From: an uncultured Prevotella sp.
GTDB lineage: Bacteria; Bacteroidota; Bacteroidia; Bacteroidales; Bacteroidaceae
Reading direction: 5' to 3'
Length of the DNA stretch: 14,187 nucleotides
NCBI GenBank assembly: GCA_900555035.1
Contig: USJX01000071.1
Location: 1-14,187 of the forward strand
The position numbers and the translations under genes are program-made. Below the pieces are notes generated by a model that ran no database searches, was not told where the DNA came from, and was given only the letters and a program-made list of their open reading frames with translations. Positions 1 through 6,632 of this stretch are shown in pieces; position 1 is the stretch's first letter, and every line of letters starts with the position of its first letter.

Positions 1-319
1 GCTTCTTGAATACTGTATTGTAAAGGTCCTTGTTCTCGTCTGGACAAATCTCGTCGCGGGCGATATAGACCTGGATTCTTCCCTTTGAGTCCTGCAACTC
101 TGCGAAGCTTGCTTTACCCATTACGCGGCGACCCATCATACGTCCGGCGATAACTACCTGGCGTGGCTCGTCCTCGTCCTTGAATTCAGCCTTGATGTCG
201 GTGCTGAATGCGTTGGTTGGAAACTCTGCTGCTGGATATGGGTCGATGCCCATCTCGCGCAATGTCTGAAGACTCTGTCTGCGAACGATTTCCTGTTCGC
301 TTAACTCTAAAATGTTCAT
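1..319 (-). CDS. lysS: Lysine--tRNA ligase (class II LysRS), N-terminal part
   Basis: Charges tRNA-Lys with lysine in the cytoplasm. Only the first 106 codons are in the window; the gene runs off the left edge. The protein begins MNILELSEQEIVRRQSLQ and continues through a Gly-Ile-Asp-Pro-Tyr-Pro motif (about residues 24-29), typical of the start of class II LysRS. Then comes the anticodon-binding OB-fold strand set, with RMMGRRVMGKASFAELQDS around residues 60-78 and the following GRIQVYI. The ATG at 319 is the natural start: an A-rich leader precedes it and a TAnnTTTG promoter element lies about 40 nt upstream. The gene is divergent from the men operon. I am sure of the family; the catalytic domain is outside the window, so integrity cannot be judged. 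Confidence 0.95.
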   Translation of the reverse strand, partial: MNILELSEQEIVRRQSLQTLREMGIDPYPAAEFPTNAFSTDIKAEFKDEDEPRQVVIAGRMMGRRVMGKASFAELQDSKGRIQVYIARDEICPDENKDLYNTVFKK

Positions 320-360
320 ATTATATTCAGATATATCTTTTTATTTCCTTATTTTTGGTG

Positions 361-368
361 CAAAAATA
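361..368 (-). promoter_or_regulatory. lysS promoter, -7 element
   Basis: On the minus strand the bases read TATTTTTG, a match to the Bacteroidota primary sigma -7 consensus TAnnTTTG, followed by CACC. It lies about 40 nt before the lysS start. No well-placed TTTG -33 element is seen: the only nearby TTTG is 12 nt away, which is too close. Confidence 0.55.
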
Positions 369-419
369 CAAATAATTTTCCAAACTCTTGTGCTATTTTT
401 ATGCTTTTTAATATAAATA

Positions 420-446
420 AGGTGATTTATATGAAAAGAATCACCT
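420..446. promoter_or_regulatory. 8-bp inverted repeat between divergent lysS and men promoters
   Basis: AGGTGATT (420-427) and AATCACCT (439-446) form a perfect dyad with an 11-nt spacer. It lies between the lysS -7 element and the men -33 element. The stem is not followed by a real T-tract on either strand, so a terminator is unlikely. An operator is possible, but function is unproven. Confidence 0.35.
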
Positions 447-471
447 CTCTAGTTAAAAAAGGCTTATTTAT

Positions 472-502
472 TTTGTTTTGTCTTGGATTTGCATTACTTT
501 TG
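472..502 (+). promoter_or_regulatory. men operon promoter (TTTG-N19-TAnnTTTG)
   Basis: TTTG at 472-475 and TACTTTTG at 495-502 are separated by 19 nt, a textbook Bacteroidota promoter layout. Transcription would start near 509. This leaves a 5' leader of about 130 nt before the first men gene, long enough to hold regulatory structure. In that leader GGGGGACT (512-519) can pair with AGTCCTCCC (602-610), with one bulged base. Confidence 0.75.
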
Positions 503-637
503 CAAGAAAATGGGGGACTGGTGAAATTAAAACTAAGTCAAATGGAAACCAAGTCAAGGCGGAATCAAGTATGAGTCAAGCTGGAACATGGTTAGCCTGG
601 AAGTCCTCCCAAACAACCAACTTAAATTTTGATAAGG

Positions 638-1060
638 ATGAACATAGACGAATTAGTAAAAAGAATAAGCAAAACCGATGGACTCTCTAAAACCCTCGGA
701 ATGCATTTTATCTCAACCCCTGAGCCTGATACGCTTCAGGCTTCTATGAAGGTGGATGAGCGCAATCGCCAGCCTTTCGGCTTCCTGAGCGGTGGTGCTT
801 CTTTGGCACTTGCCGAGAATGTGGCTGGCATCGGCTCCCTGGCAACGTGCCCGGGACAGATAGCTGTGGGTATCAATGTGAGCGGTACTCATATTCAGGC
901 TGTTAGCGAGGGAGATACGGTTACGGCATACGCCAAACTCGTGCATAAGGGAAGAACCTTGCATACCTGGGAGGTAGCCATCAAGAACACTGCGGGTGAA
1001 CTGATTTGCACCGTGCAGGTAACCAACTATGTGTTTACTCCTAAAAAGACAGAAAAATAA
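638..1060 (+). CDS. menI: Hotdog-fold acyl-CoA thioesterase, likely 1,4-dihydroxy-2-naphthoyl-CoA hydrolase
   Basis: Predicted to release 1,4-dihydroxy-2-naphthoate from its CoA ester, the step after MenB in menaquinone synthesis. The protein is 140 residues, usual for the PaaI/YdiI single-hotdog family. It carries the family core RNRQPFGFLSGGASLALAEN (about residues 43-62). The Gly-Gly loop and the Glu of ALAEN correspond to the catalytic region of YdiI/MenI. The second half reads VSGTHIQAVSEGDTVTAYAK and ends in hotdog beta strands. I chose the ATG at 638; an in-frame TTG at 629 would add three residues and is less likely. It is the first gene of the men operon, and menF starts 3 nt after its stop. 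Other hotdog thioesterases look similar, so the substrate is inferred from operon context. Confidence 0.85.
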   Translation: MNIDELVKRISKTDGLSKTLGMHFISTPEPDTLQASMKVDERNRQPFGFLSGGASLALAENVAGIGSLATCPGQIAVGINVSGTHIQAVSEGDTVTAYAKLVHKGRTLHTWEVAIKNTAGELICTVQVTNYVFTPKKTEK

Positions 1061-1063
1061 GGT

Positions 1064-2179
1064 ATGACAGCATTTGCATACTATCGTTTGCCTTATCTGC
1101 ATCACGCAAATTTTGTGACGCAGCATCAGGGGGAGCCGGAAGTGCTCTCCTCTGTGGCAGAACTGAATGGCAAGGAGGGCTTTGTAATAGCTCCGTTCTC
1201 GCCATCCGGCAACTGTCCTGTGCTGCTCATTCATCCCGATGAAAGCAGGCTTCTGGCTATTTCTGATGCAGCTATCCCTGATGCAAAAGTAGGCTCTTCT
1301 GCAAAAGTTATTTCTGGAGCAAGAACAACTTCTGCTGTACGAACTGTCTCCGGTTCGGAATTGGAGTTAGAAGAGACTATTCCTGCCCATGATATCTATG
1401 CCGAAGATTTTGAATGTTTCCATCGGGAGTTGGAAAAAGGAACTTTCAGAAAGATAGTGCTGGCAAGAACGGCAACCTTGCGAACGGCTCATAAGGATTT
1501 CGAAAATCTTTTTATGAAGGCATGCCGCATGTATCCCCGTCTCTTCGTCGCCCTGGTCTATACCCCGCAGTCGGGGATGTGGCTGATGGCTACTCCTGAG
1601 ATTCTGCTCAGGGGGGAACAGGGAAAGATGCAGACGATGTCGCTGGCTGGAACACAAAAGGCGAAACCCTCCCGCACCATCGCCGATTATCCGATAGAGG
1701 GCGTGGAGTGGTCGCAGAAGAACCGCGAGGAACAGCAGTATGTTACGGATTATATCGAAGATTGCATCAAGGCTTTCTCTGATGATTATCAGCTGAAGGA
1801 GCCTTATACCACAATGGCGGCAAATCTCTATCATCTCCGCACCGACATCTGTTTCCATCTTCGTGATGAAGGCAGATTGGGCGACGTGATTGATGCGCTC
1901 TATCCTACGCCTGCCGTCTGCGGCATCCCGAAGGATGAGGCCCGCCGGTTTATCCTGCAGCATGAGCATCAGCCCCGCAAATACTACAGCGGTTTTGTGG
2001 GGCCCGTCTCTCCGCAGGGAAAGACCCAGCTTTTCGTCTCCCTCCGATGTATGAATATCCTGCCGGATGGCACCTGTGAACTCTATGCCGGCGGCGGATT
2101 GCTCAAGGAAAGTGAGATGGAGAAGGAGTGGAAGGAAACAGAAGCTAAGATGCAGACCATCAGACGGGTTTTGATTTAG
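1064..2179 (+). CDS. menF: Isochorismate synthase MenF
   Basis: Converts chorismate to isochorismate, the first committed step of menaquinone synthesis; a cytosolic Mg-dependent enzyme of the chorismate-binding family. The protein has 371 residues, close to the usual size. The N-terminal third is poorly conserved and includes a Ser/Ala/Thr-rich stretch at about 77-98. The catalytic domain follows: FRKIVLART (128-136, with Lys130 as probable general base), ATPEILL (176-182), MSLAGT (192-197), REEQQYV (221-227), HLRTD (257-261), PTPAVCGIPKDEAR (281-294), YSGFVGP (308-314) and YAGGGLLKESEMEKEWKETE (341-360), which holds Mg-binding Glu residues. Anthranilate and salicylate synthases share this fold, but the neighbours menD and menB settle the assignment. 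Spacing of 3 nt from the upstream thioesterase indicates co-transcription, probably with coupled translation. Confidence 0.95.
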   Translation: MTAFAYYRLPYLHHANFVTQHQGEPEVLSSVAELNGKEGFVIAPFSPSGNCPVLLIHPDESRLLAISDAAIPDAKVGSSAKVISGARTTSAVRTVSGSELELEETIPAHDIYAEDFECFHRELEKGTFRKIVLARTATLRTAHKDFENLFMKACRMYPRLFVALVYTPQSGMWLMATPEILLRGEQGKMQTMSLAGTQKAKPSRTIADYPIEGVEWSQKNREEQQYVTDYIEDCIKAFSDDYQLKEPYTTMAANLYHLRTDICFHLRDEGRLGDVIDALYPTPAVCGIPKDEARRFILQHEHQPRKYYSGFVGPVSPQGKTQLFVSLRCMNILPDGTCELYAGGGLLKESEMEKEWKETEAKMQTIRRVLI

Positions 2180-2203
2180 TTGATAGTTTATAGTAGATAG
2201 TTT

Positions 2204-3964
2204 ATGTTTAGTAATATAGAAAATGTCAATATCCTGACGGGTGTTCTACAATCGCATGGTGTGAGAAGGGTGGTGGTTTGCCCGGGAAGTCGCAATGCGC
2301 CTATCGTACATAATCTCAATGAAACGGAGGGAATTACCTGCTATCCTGTTACCGATGAGCGCAGTGCCGGTTTTGTGGCTATGGGCATTGCCTTGGGCAA
2401 TCCGGCTCCTTGTCCGGCTCCAGTGGCAGTATGCGTCACTTCCGGTTCGGCATTGCTCAATCTCTATCCGGCTGTCTGCGAGGCATATTATCAGAAGGTA
2501 CCTATCATCGTGATTTCTGCCGACAGACCCGAAGCCTGGATAGGACAGCAGGATGGACAGACCCTTCCGCAAGCCAACGTCTTCGGAACGATGGTGAACC
2601 GGAGCGTGAATCTTCCTATCATTTCCAACGAGGAACAGGCGTGGCATTGTGAACGGTTGGTACATGAGGCTATCATCGATTGCGTGCATCGAAAGATAGG
2701 ACCTGTACATATTAATATACAACTTGCCGAACCGCTCTATCAGTTTACGGTAGATAAACTTCCGAAAACTCACTGGGTGGATTATGTGAAGAGCAATCTC
2801 TTTGGTGGCAGTTTCCATTATGGGGATATGCTTGATTTTCTGAATGCCAGAAAACCGATGATAGTAGTGGGGCAGGATTACCCATGCAGTCGGCTCGATG
2901 GAATCAAGCAGATTGATTGGCGAACCGTTACGCTCATCGAACCTACGGCTTTGGGAACATCGAGCGAAGATCCTGCATGCCGGGATTTCTCTCGCAATCT
3001 CCTGGTTACCAATTTCGATGAAGTGTTGAATAAGGTGGGGGATGACGAGAGTTATATGCCCGATTTTATCCTCTATGTAGGAGGTACCCTGGTGAGCAAG
3101 CGCCTGAAGCAGTTCCTTCGCCTTGCCGTGAAGAAGGGAGCCAAGGTATGGCGTGCTAGTACCGATGGTGATTACATCGATACCTTTATGCGTATCGATC
3201 GCATTTTCCAATGCGATACCACCCTGCTGGCGGATGCCATGACTTCTTACGATCTGGCTTATCGGGATGATGTGAATGCATACAGAGAGCGTTGGGAGAA
3301 GGCACTTCTGGCGGCAAAGCGCCATGCTTTCGATTACGAACCGCCATTCAGCAGTATGGCTGCCGTAAAGGCTTTCCAAACAGAATATCTGGCTCATTCG
3401 CTGGATGATACCCGTGAATGCCGTCTGTTTTATGGCAATAGTATGGCGATTCGACTGGCCTGCATCTATGCTCGCCAATATGTGCATTGCAATAGGGGCG
3501 TGAATGGCATCGAGGGATCTCTATCTACTGCTGCAGGTTTGTCTGTCTATCTCTCGGAGTATCATCATCCTGATGCCAAGAGCCAACAGAAGGTATTCTG
3601 CGTGCTGGGTGACCTGAGTTTCTTCTACGATCAGAATGCTCTCTGGAATCAGAATCTTAATGGCAGCCTACGCATCTTGCTCTTGAATAATGGCGGTGGA
3701 GCCATCTTTGCCAAGTTCAAGGGATTGAAGGAGAGTGCGGCACGTGAGAAGCTGGTGATGGCTGAGCACTGCACCTCGGCCTATCACGTTTGTCAGACAC
3801 AGAATGTAGCCTATCAGAATGCCGATGATATGATATCTCTACGCGAGGGCATCGACTGGCTCATCCATACCGAATCTGAGAGACCGATGCTCCTGGAAGT
3901 GCTAACGGATATAGAAACAGATAATCAAGTAATAGAAGAATATTATAATAGTTTTCAAATATGA
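2204..3964 (+). CDS. menD: 2-succinyl-5-enolpyruvyl-6-hydroxy-3-cyclohexene-1-carboxylate synthase MenD
   Basis: Thiamine-diphosphate enzyme that joins 2-oxoglutarate (after decarboxylation) to isochorismate. It has 586 residues, a little longer than E. coli MenD. Motifs in order: CPGSRNAPI (26-34), DERSAGFVAMGIAL (51-64, with Glu52 in the place of the cofactor-activating Glu), TSGSALLNLYPA (79-90), SADRPE (105-110), NRGVNGIEGSLSTAAG (430-445), and the ThDP/Mg motif GDLSFFYDQNALWN (469-482) closing with NNGGGAIF (495-502). All three expected domains (PYR, central, PP) are present without breaks. It starts 24 nt after menF; that gap is an imperfect repeat of GATAGTTTATAG-like units. Its stop overlaps the menB start as ATGA, a sign of translational coupling. 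Confidence 0.96.
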   Translation: MFSNIENVNILTGVLQSHGVRRVVVCPGSRNAPIVHNLNETEGITCYPVTDERSAGFVAMGIALGNPAPCPAPVAVCVTSGSALLNLYPAVCEAYYQKVPIIVISADRPEAWIGQQDGQTLPQANVFGTMVNRSVNLPIISNEEQAWHCERLVHEAIIDCVHRKIGPVHINIQLAEPLYQFTVDKLPKTHWVDYVKSNLFGGSFHYGDMLDFLNARKPMIVVGQDYPCSRLDGIKQIDWRTVTLIEPTALGTSSEDPACRDFSRNLLVTNFDEVLNKVGDDESYMPDFILYVGGTLVSKRLKQFLRLAVKKGAKVWRASTDGDYIDTFMRIDRIFQCDTTLLADAMTSYDLAYRDDVNAYRERWEKALLAAKRHAFDYEPPFSSMAAVKAFQTEYLAHSLDDTRECRLFYGNSMAIRLACIYARQYVHCNRGVNGIEGSLSTAAGLSVYLSEYHHPDAKSQQKVFCVLGDLSFFYDQNALWNQNLNGSLRILLLNNGGGAIFAKFKGLKESAAREKLVMAEHCTSAYHVCQTQNVAYQNADDMISLREGIDWLIHTESERPMLLEVLTDIETDNQVIEEYYNSFQI

Positions 3965-4782
3965 GAGAATGGAAAAAGATAGAAGGTTTTGATTTCAAGG
4001 AAATCATCTTCGAGGAGTATAATCATATCGCTAAGATTACCATCAATCGTGAGCGCTATCGCAATGCCTTCACCCCATTGACCACCTGGGAGATGGCGCA
4101 GGCTTTCAACTACTGTCGTGACTGCTTGGATATCCGAGTGGTTATCTTGACGGGTGCTGGCGACAAGGCGTTCTGTGCCGGTGGCGATATGCATGTGAAG
4201 GGTAGGGGCGGATACGTAGGCAACGATGGCGTGCCTCGTCTCAATGTGCTCGATGTACAGATGCAGATTCGCCGTTTGCCAAAGCCGGTGATTGCCATGG
4301 TAAATGGTTATGCCATCGGTGGCGGCCATGTGCTCCATGTGATGTGCGACCTGACCATTGCTTCAGAGAATGCCATCTTCGGACAGACCGGTCCTAAGGT
4401 GGGAAGCTTCGATGCAGGTTTCGGTTCTTCTTATCTGGCACGAATGGTAGGTCAGAAGAAGGCACGCGAAATCTGGTTCCTCTGCAAGCAGTATTCTGCG
4501 AAGGAGGCAGAAGAGATGGGAATGGTTAACAAGGTGGTTCCTCTCGACCAGTTGGAAGATACCTGCGTGGAGTGGGCTGAAATCATGATGGAGCGTTCTC
4601 CGCTGGCTCTCCGCATGATTAAGGCTGGCTTGAATGCCGAGTTGGATGGTCAGGCTGGTATCCAGGAGTTGGCTGGCGATGCCACCATGCTTTATTATAC
4701 CATGGATGAGGCGCAGGAAGGCGGCAAGGCATTCCTGGAAAAGCGCAAGCCTCGCTTCGAGGATTATCCTCAGTTCCCATAA
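3961..4782 (+). CDS. menB: 1,4-dihydroxy-2-naphthoyl-CoA synthase MenB
   Basis: Crotonase-family enzyme that closes the naphthoate ring of o-succinylbenzoyl-CoA. The protein has 273 residues, the normal length. Visible motifs: GDKAFCAGGDMHVKG (67-81), the oxyanion-hole loop VNGYAIGGGHVLHVMCDLTI (114-133), QTGPKVGSFDAGFGSSYLAR (142-161) and GQKKAREIWFLCKQY after it. Gly144 in the QTG motif and Asp151 in SFD match the bicarbonate-dependent type I MenB (as in E. coli); type II enzymes carry Asp at the Gly position. The start overlaps the menD stop by ATGA. It is the last gene of the operon: menC and menE, which often follow in Bacteroidota, are absent, and a long palindrome begins about 40 nt downstream. 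Confidence 0.97.
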   Translation: MREWKKIEGFDFKEIIFEEYNHIAKITINRERYRNAFTPLTTWEMAQAFNYCRDCLDIRVVILTGAGDKAFCAGGDMHVKGRGGYVGNDGVPRLNVLDVQMQIRRLPKPVIAMVNGYAIGGGHVLHVMCDLTIASENAIFGQTGPKVGSFDAGFGSSYLARMVGQKKAREIWFLCKQYSAKEAEEMGMVNKVVPLDQLEDTCVEWAEIMMERSPLALRMIKAGLNAELDGQAGIQELAGDATMLYYTMDEAQEGGKAFLEKRKPRFEDYPQFP

Positions 4783-4824
4783 ACAATCTCACGGATGATA
4801 AATTCTGTGTTTGATAAATAAAAG

Positions 4825-4917
4825 TCCCACAGATTTCTCAGATTTACACAGATATTTTTTTTCTTCCGAAAAAGCAGGGCGTTAGCCTATCTGTGTAAAT
4901 CTGTGAAATCTGTGGGA
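4825..4917. terminator. Long inverted repeat (30-nt arms) between convergent menB and queF
   Basis: Arms at 4825-4854 and 4888-4917 are reverse complements over 30 nt with one mismatch; the loop is 33 nt. Each arm is itself built of about three ATCTGTG-like heptamers spaced 9-10 nt. A T-run follows the right arm (4920-4924), and an A-rich stretch precedes the left arm, so it could act as a bidirectional terminator between convergent genes. It also resembles interspersed intergenic repeats of other Bacteroidota, so it may be a REP-like repeat rather than a locus-specific element. No target-site duplication is visible at the ends. Confidence 0.6.
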
Positions 4918-4948
4918 GATTTTTGCTTATATTTAGAAAATAGATATA

Positions 4949-4979
4949 TCGCTCAGTGGGGTAAAACTCCATAGAGCGA
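4949..4979 (-). terminator. Hairpin downstream of queF
   Basis: TCGCTC (4949-4954) pairs with GAGCGA (4974-4979). Inside, TGGGG (4957-4961) pairs with CTCCA (4967-4971), giving an 11-bp interrupted stem with a short TAAAA loop. It begins 9 nt after the queF stop on the minus strand. The following T-content is only moderate, so termination strength is uncertain. Confidence 0.45.
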
Positions 4980-4987
4980 AATCGAGC

Positions 4988-5443
4988 TTACTCGTGTGTG
5001 GCGAAACGCTGCTCAGCGAGCTTTTCGTATTTCGTGCCTGGCTTGCCATAGTTGGCGTAAGGCCAGATGCTGATGCCGCCACGAGGAGTAAAGATACCTG
5101 TTACCTCAATATACTTAGGGTCCATCAGCTTGATGAGGTCCTTCATGATGATGTTTACGCAATCCTCGTGGAAATCGCCGTGGTTGCGGAAACTGAAGAG
5201 GTAAAGCTTCAGACTCTTGCTCTCCACCATCTTCACGTCAGGAATATAACTGATGCGGATCTCTGCAAAATCAGGCTGTCCCGTGATAGGGCAGAGTGAT
5301 GTGAACTCAGGGCAGTTGAAACGTACCCAGTAATCATTGCCTGGGTGCTTGTTCACGAAGGTTTCCAATACCTCTGGTGCATAATCCATTTTATATTGGG
5401 TCTTGGCACCCAGTGCCTTCAACCCATCTTCTTTTCTATCCAT
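4988..5443 (-). CDS. queF: NADPH-dependent 7-cyano-7-deazaguanine reductase QueF (unimodular type)
   Basis: Reduces preQ0 to preQ1, the last free-base step in queuosine synthesis, in the cytoplasm. The protein has 151 residues, the size of the short YkvM-type QueF rather than the two-domain E. coli form. It has the catalytic cysteine in FTSLCPITGQPDFAEI (47-62, Cys51, with Asp58 nearby). It also has the QueF substrate/NADPH motif ESKSLKLY (74-81), then FRNHGDFHEDCVN (85-97), with His92 and Glu93 in the usual base-binding position. The start ATG at 5443 lies 17 nt after the yhhQ stop, so the two form one operon. Together they act on the preQ0/preQ1 branch; queC, queD and queE are not in the window. 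GTP cyclohydrolase FolE shares the tunnelling fold but lacks the ESKSLK motif. Confidence 0.95.
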   Translation of the reverse strand: MDRKEDGLKALGAKTQYKMDYAPEVLETFVNKHPGNDYWVRFNCPEFTSLCPITGQPDFAEIRISYIPDVKMVESKSLKLYLFSFRNHGDFHEDCVNIIMKDLIKLMDPKYIEVTGIFTPRGGISIWPYANYGKPGTKYEKLAEQRFATHE

Positions 5444-5460
5444 TGTCTTGATGTTTAATG

Positions 5461-6156
5461 TTAAATATTGATAGCTCCCAACTTGAAGATGTTGTAGGAG
5501 ATGTTATTGTCATACACATCCTCGCCCTCGTGTTTCTTGATAGTATTGACCACACGGATGGTGACAGGAAGCACGATGATTTCGTACATGGTCTTCAACA
5601 CCACCTGCCAGAGCATCAGCCAGGGCAGTTCTGAAGTAGGGACCACTCCACCCAGGGCAAGAGGGAAGAAGATCAGACTATCGCAGCTCTCGCCTGCCAC
5701 GGTGCTCCAGATGGCACGGGCGGAGAAATGCTTGCCGCCATCACGAATCTTCATTACGCTCATCACATAGGCATTGGCAAAGGAACCTACGATGAATGCC
5801 ACGAAAGAGGCGGCTGCAATGCGGGGAGCCAGACCGAAGATGGCATGGAAACCGGCATCGTTCGTCCAATAGGGAGCGGCAGGAATCCAGTCGCAGATGG
5901 CACCCAGGGCTACAAAGAAGAAGTTCATGGCGAAGCCAGTCCAAATGAGAAGACGGGTTTTCTGATAGCCCCATACTTCGCACACCACATCGTTGATGAT
6001 GTAACTTACCGGAAACACGATGAGGCCACCGGTCAATGAGATGGGGCCTACGGCGATTTGCTTTGTTTCGAGCACGTTTGCTGCAATGAGACAAACGCAG
6101 AAGAGTATGCTGAAAAGCATGAACAGCACACTCACTTGAGTTGTTTTCTTTTCCAT
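5461..6156 (-). CDS. yhhQ: Queuosine precursor transporter (YhhQ/QPT family, COG1738)
   Basis: Inner-membrane transporter predicted to import preQ0 or preQ1 (some family members take queuine). The protein has 231 residues with about six hydrophobic segments: roughly 8-28, 38-56, 68-90, 108-132, 148-170 and 180-200. Family signatures are NDVVCEVWGYQKTR (55-68) and GESCDSLIFFPLA (about 155-167), both strongly conserved in YhhQ/QPT proteins. It is the first gene of a two-gene minus-strand operon with queF, which supports the queuosine role over the older vitamin-uptake label of this family. Regulation: a clear promoter lies about 75-105 nt upstream, and a preQ1-I-like pseudoknot ends 4 nt before the start codon. 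The exact substrate cannot be read from the sequence. Confidence 0.92.
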   Translation of the reverse strand: MEKKTTQVSVLFMLFSILFCVCLIAANVLETKQIAVGPISLTGGLIVFPVSYIINDVVCEVWGYQKTRLLIWTGFAMNFFFVALGAICDWIPAAPYWTNDAGFHAIFGLAPRIAAASFVAFIVGSFANAYVMSVMKIRDGGKHFSARAIWSTVAGESCDSLIFFPLALGGVVPTSELPWLMLWQVVLKTMYEIIVLPVTIRVVNTIKKHEGEDVYDNNISYNIFKLGAINI

Positions 6157-6160
6157 TTTT

Positions 6161-6191
6161 CTTGTTTTTTACGAGGTTTACCAAGCACTCG
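6161..6191 (-). promoter_or_regulatory. Candidate preQ1-I riboswitch in the yhhQ-queF leader
   Basis: On the minus strand, CGAG (6191-6188) pairs with CUCG (6175-6172) as P1. CUUG (6185-6182) pairs with CAAG (6164-6161) as P2, making an H-type pseudoknot. The second loop ends in a C (6176) just 5' of the P1 3' strand, where the ligand-binding cytosine sits in preQ1-I RNAs. The third loop is U followed by six A, as expected for the A-rich tail. P2 ends 4 nt before the AUG, so ligand binding could block translation. The family is known upstream of COG1738 and que genes. Loop 1 is short (2 nt), which is the weak point. Confidence 0.6.
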
Positions 6192-6229
6192 GGTTGATAC
6201 AATATTACTTATAATTTATAATCGGGCTG

Positions 6230-6261
6230 CAAAATTACAACTTTTCTTTCTAACCGCCAAA
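6230..6261 (-). promoter_or_regulatory. yhhQ-queF promoter (TTTG-N20-TAnnTTTG)
   Basis: Minus-strand TTTG (6261-6258) and TAATTTTG (6237-6230) are spaced by 20 nt, fitting the Bacteroidota consensus. The transcript would start around 6223 and carry a leader of about 65 nt containing the candidate preQ1-I element. Confidence 0.75.
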
Positions 6262-6280
6262 TATTTACCCGAGTTTTTCA

Positions 6281-6321
6281 AATAAAAAAGCCCCAAGTAC
6301 TATCACTAGCACTTGGGGCTT
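6281..6321 (-). terminator. Rho-independent terminator, minus strand
   Basis: AAGCCCCAAGT (6288-6298) and ACTTGGGGCTT (6311-6321) form a perfect 11-bp GC-rich stem with a 12-nt loop. On the minus strand it is followed by a run of T (TTTTTTATT). It is the best terminator in the window, yet lies more than 300 nt after the pit stop, so it ends either a long pit 3' UTR or a separate small transcript. Confidence 0.85.
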
Positions 6322-6511
6322 CTATCTAACTAAACCTAACCTAAACAATCTAATCTATATAAACAAACTAACCGAATCTAAACAATTTAACCTAACCAAA
6401 CAATCTTTAATGAAACAATCTTCTATGAAAACTAATCAACTTATTGACACTTCCTCTTCTTGCAATCCTTGTACCAAAGTCAAAGGTTCTGCCAAATCGG
6501 CAGAAAAGAAC
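6322..6511. other. Non-coding G-poor stretch between two minus-strand terminator hairpins
   Basis: No convincing gene is seen. From 6322 to about 6420 the plus strand is almost free of G and is made of short motifs such as AACAATCT, AACCTAACC and AACTAA; the minus strand is correspondingly C-poor. The stretch lies between the hairpins at 6528-6553 and 6288-6321, both oriented for minus-strand termination. A long pit 3' UTR or a small RNA are both possible. A weak minus-strand promoter-like match (TTG, 19 nt, TAAGTTGA) lies in 6435-6470. Confidence 0.4.
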
Positions 6512-6553
6512 GAGAAAAACAGAAAAGCCCGCCATCTTGTCGTGAATGGCGGG
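6511..6553 (-). terminator. Terminator-like hairpin downstream of pit
   Basis: CCCGCCAT (6528-6535) and ATGGCGGG (6546-6553) form an 8-bp GC-rich stem with a 10-nt loop. On the minus strand it is followed by CTTTTCTGTTTTTC, a good though interrupted T-tract. It begins 79 nt after the pit stop codon. Confidence 0.7.
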
Positions 6554-6595
6554 TCTATAATATTCAGTTCTTCTTTCATTAGAGAGCCACAGTTC

Positions 6596-6614
6596 CTCTC
6601 GGTTCTACCGAGAG
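6596..6614 (-). other. 8-bp hairpin just after the pit stop codon
   Basis: CTCTCGGT (6596-6603) and ACCGAGAG (6607-6614) are perfect complements with a 3-nt loop, 18 nt downstream of the pit stop on the minus strand. No T-tract follows, so it looks more like an mRNA 3'-end stabiliser or part of a compound terminator than a terminator alone. Confidence 0.4.
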
Positions 6615-6632
6615 TCCCCAGCCCCCAGTCCT

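Noticed and set aside
509..637. TPP riboswitch in the men leader (MenD uses thiamine diphosphate)
   Set aside because: The conserved CUGAGA and ACCUGA core sequences are absent.
478..690. Plus-strand frame of 70 codons before the thioesterase
   Set aside because: It overlaps the promoter -7 element, starts at a TTG upstream of the transcription start, and has no domain character.
2246..3487. Long minus-strand open frame of 413 codons
   Set aside because: It is antisense to menD, whose motifs are complete on the plus strand; its own translation shows no recognisable domain.
4825..4917. Miniature transposon (MITE)
   Set aside because: No direct target duplication flanks the arms, and the arms are internally repetitive, unlike transposase-recognised ends.
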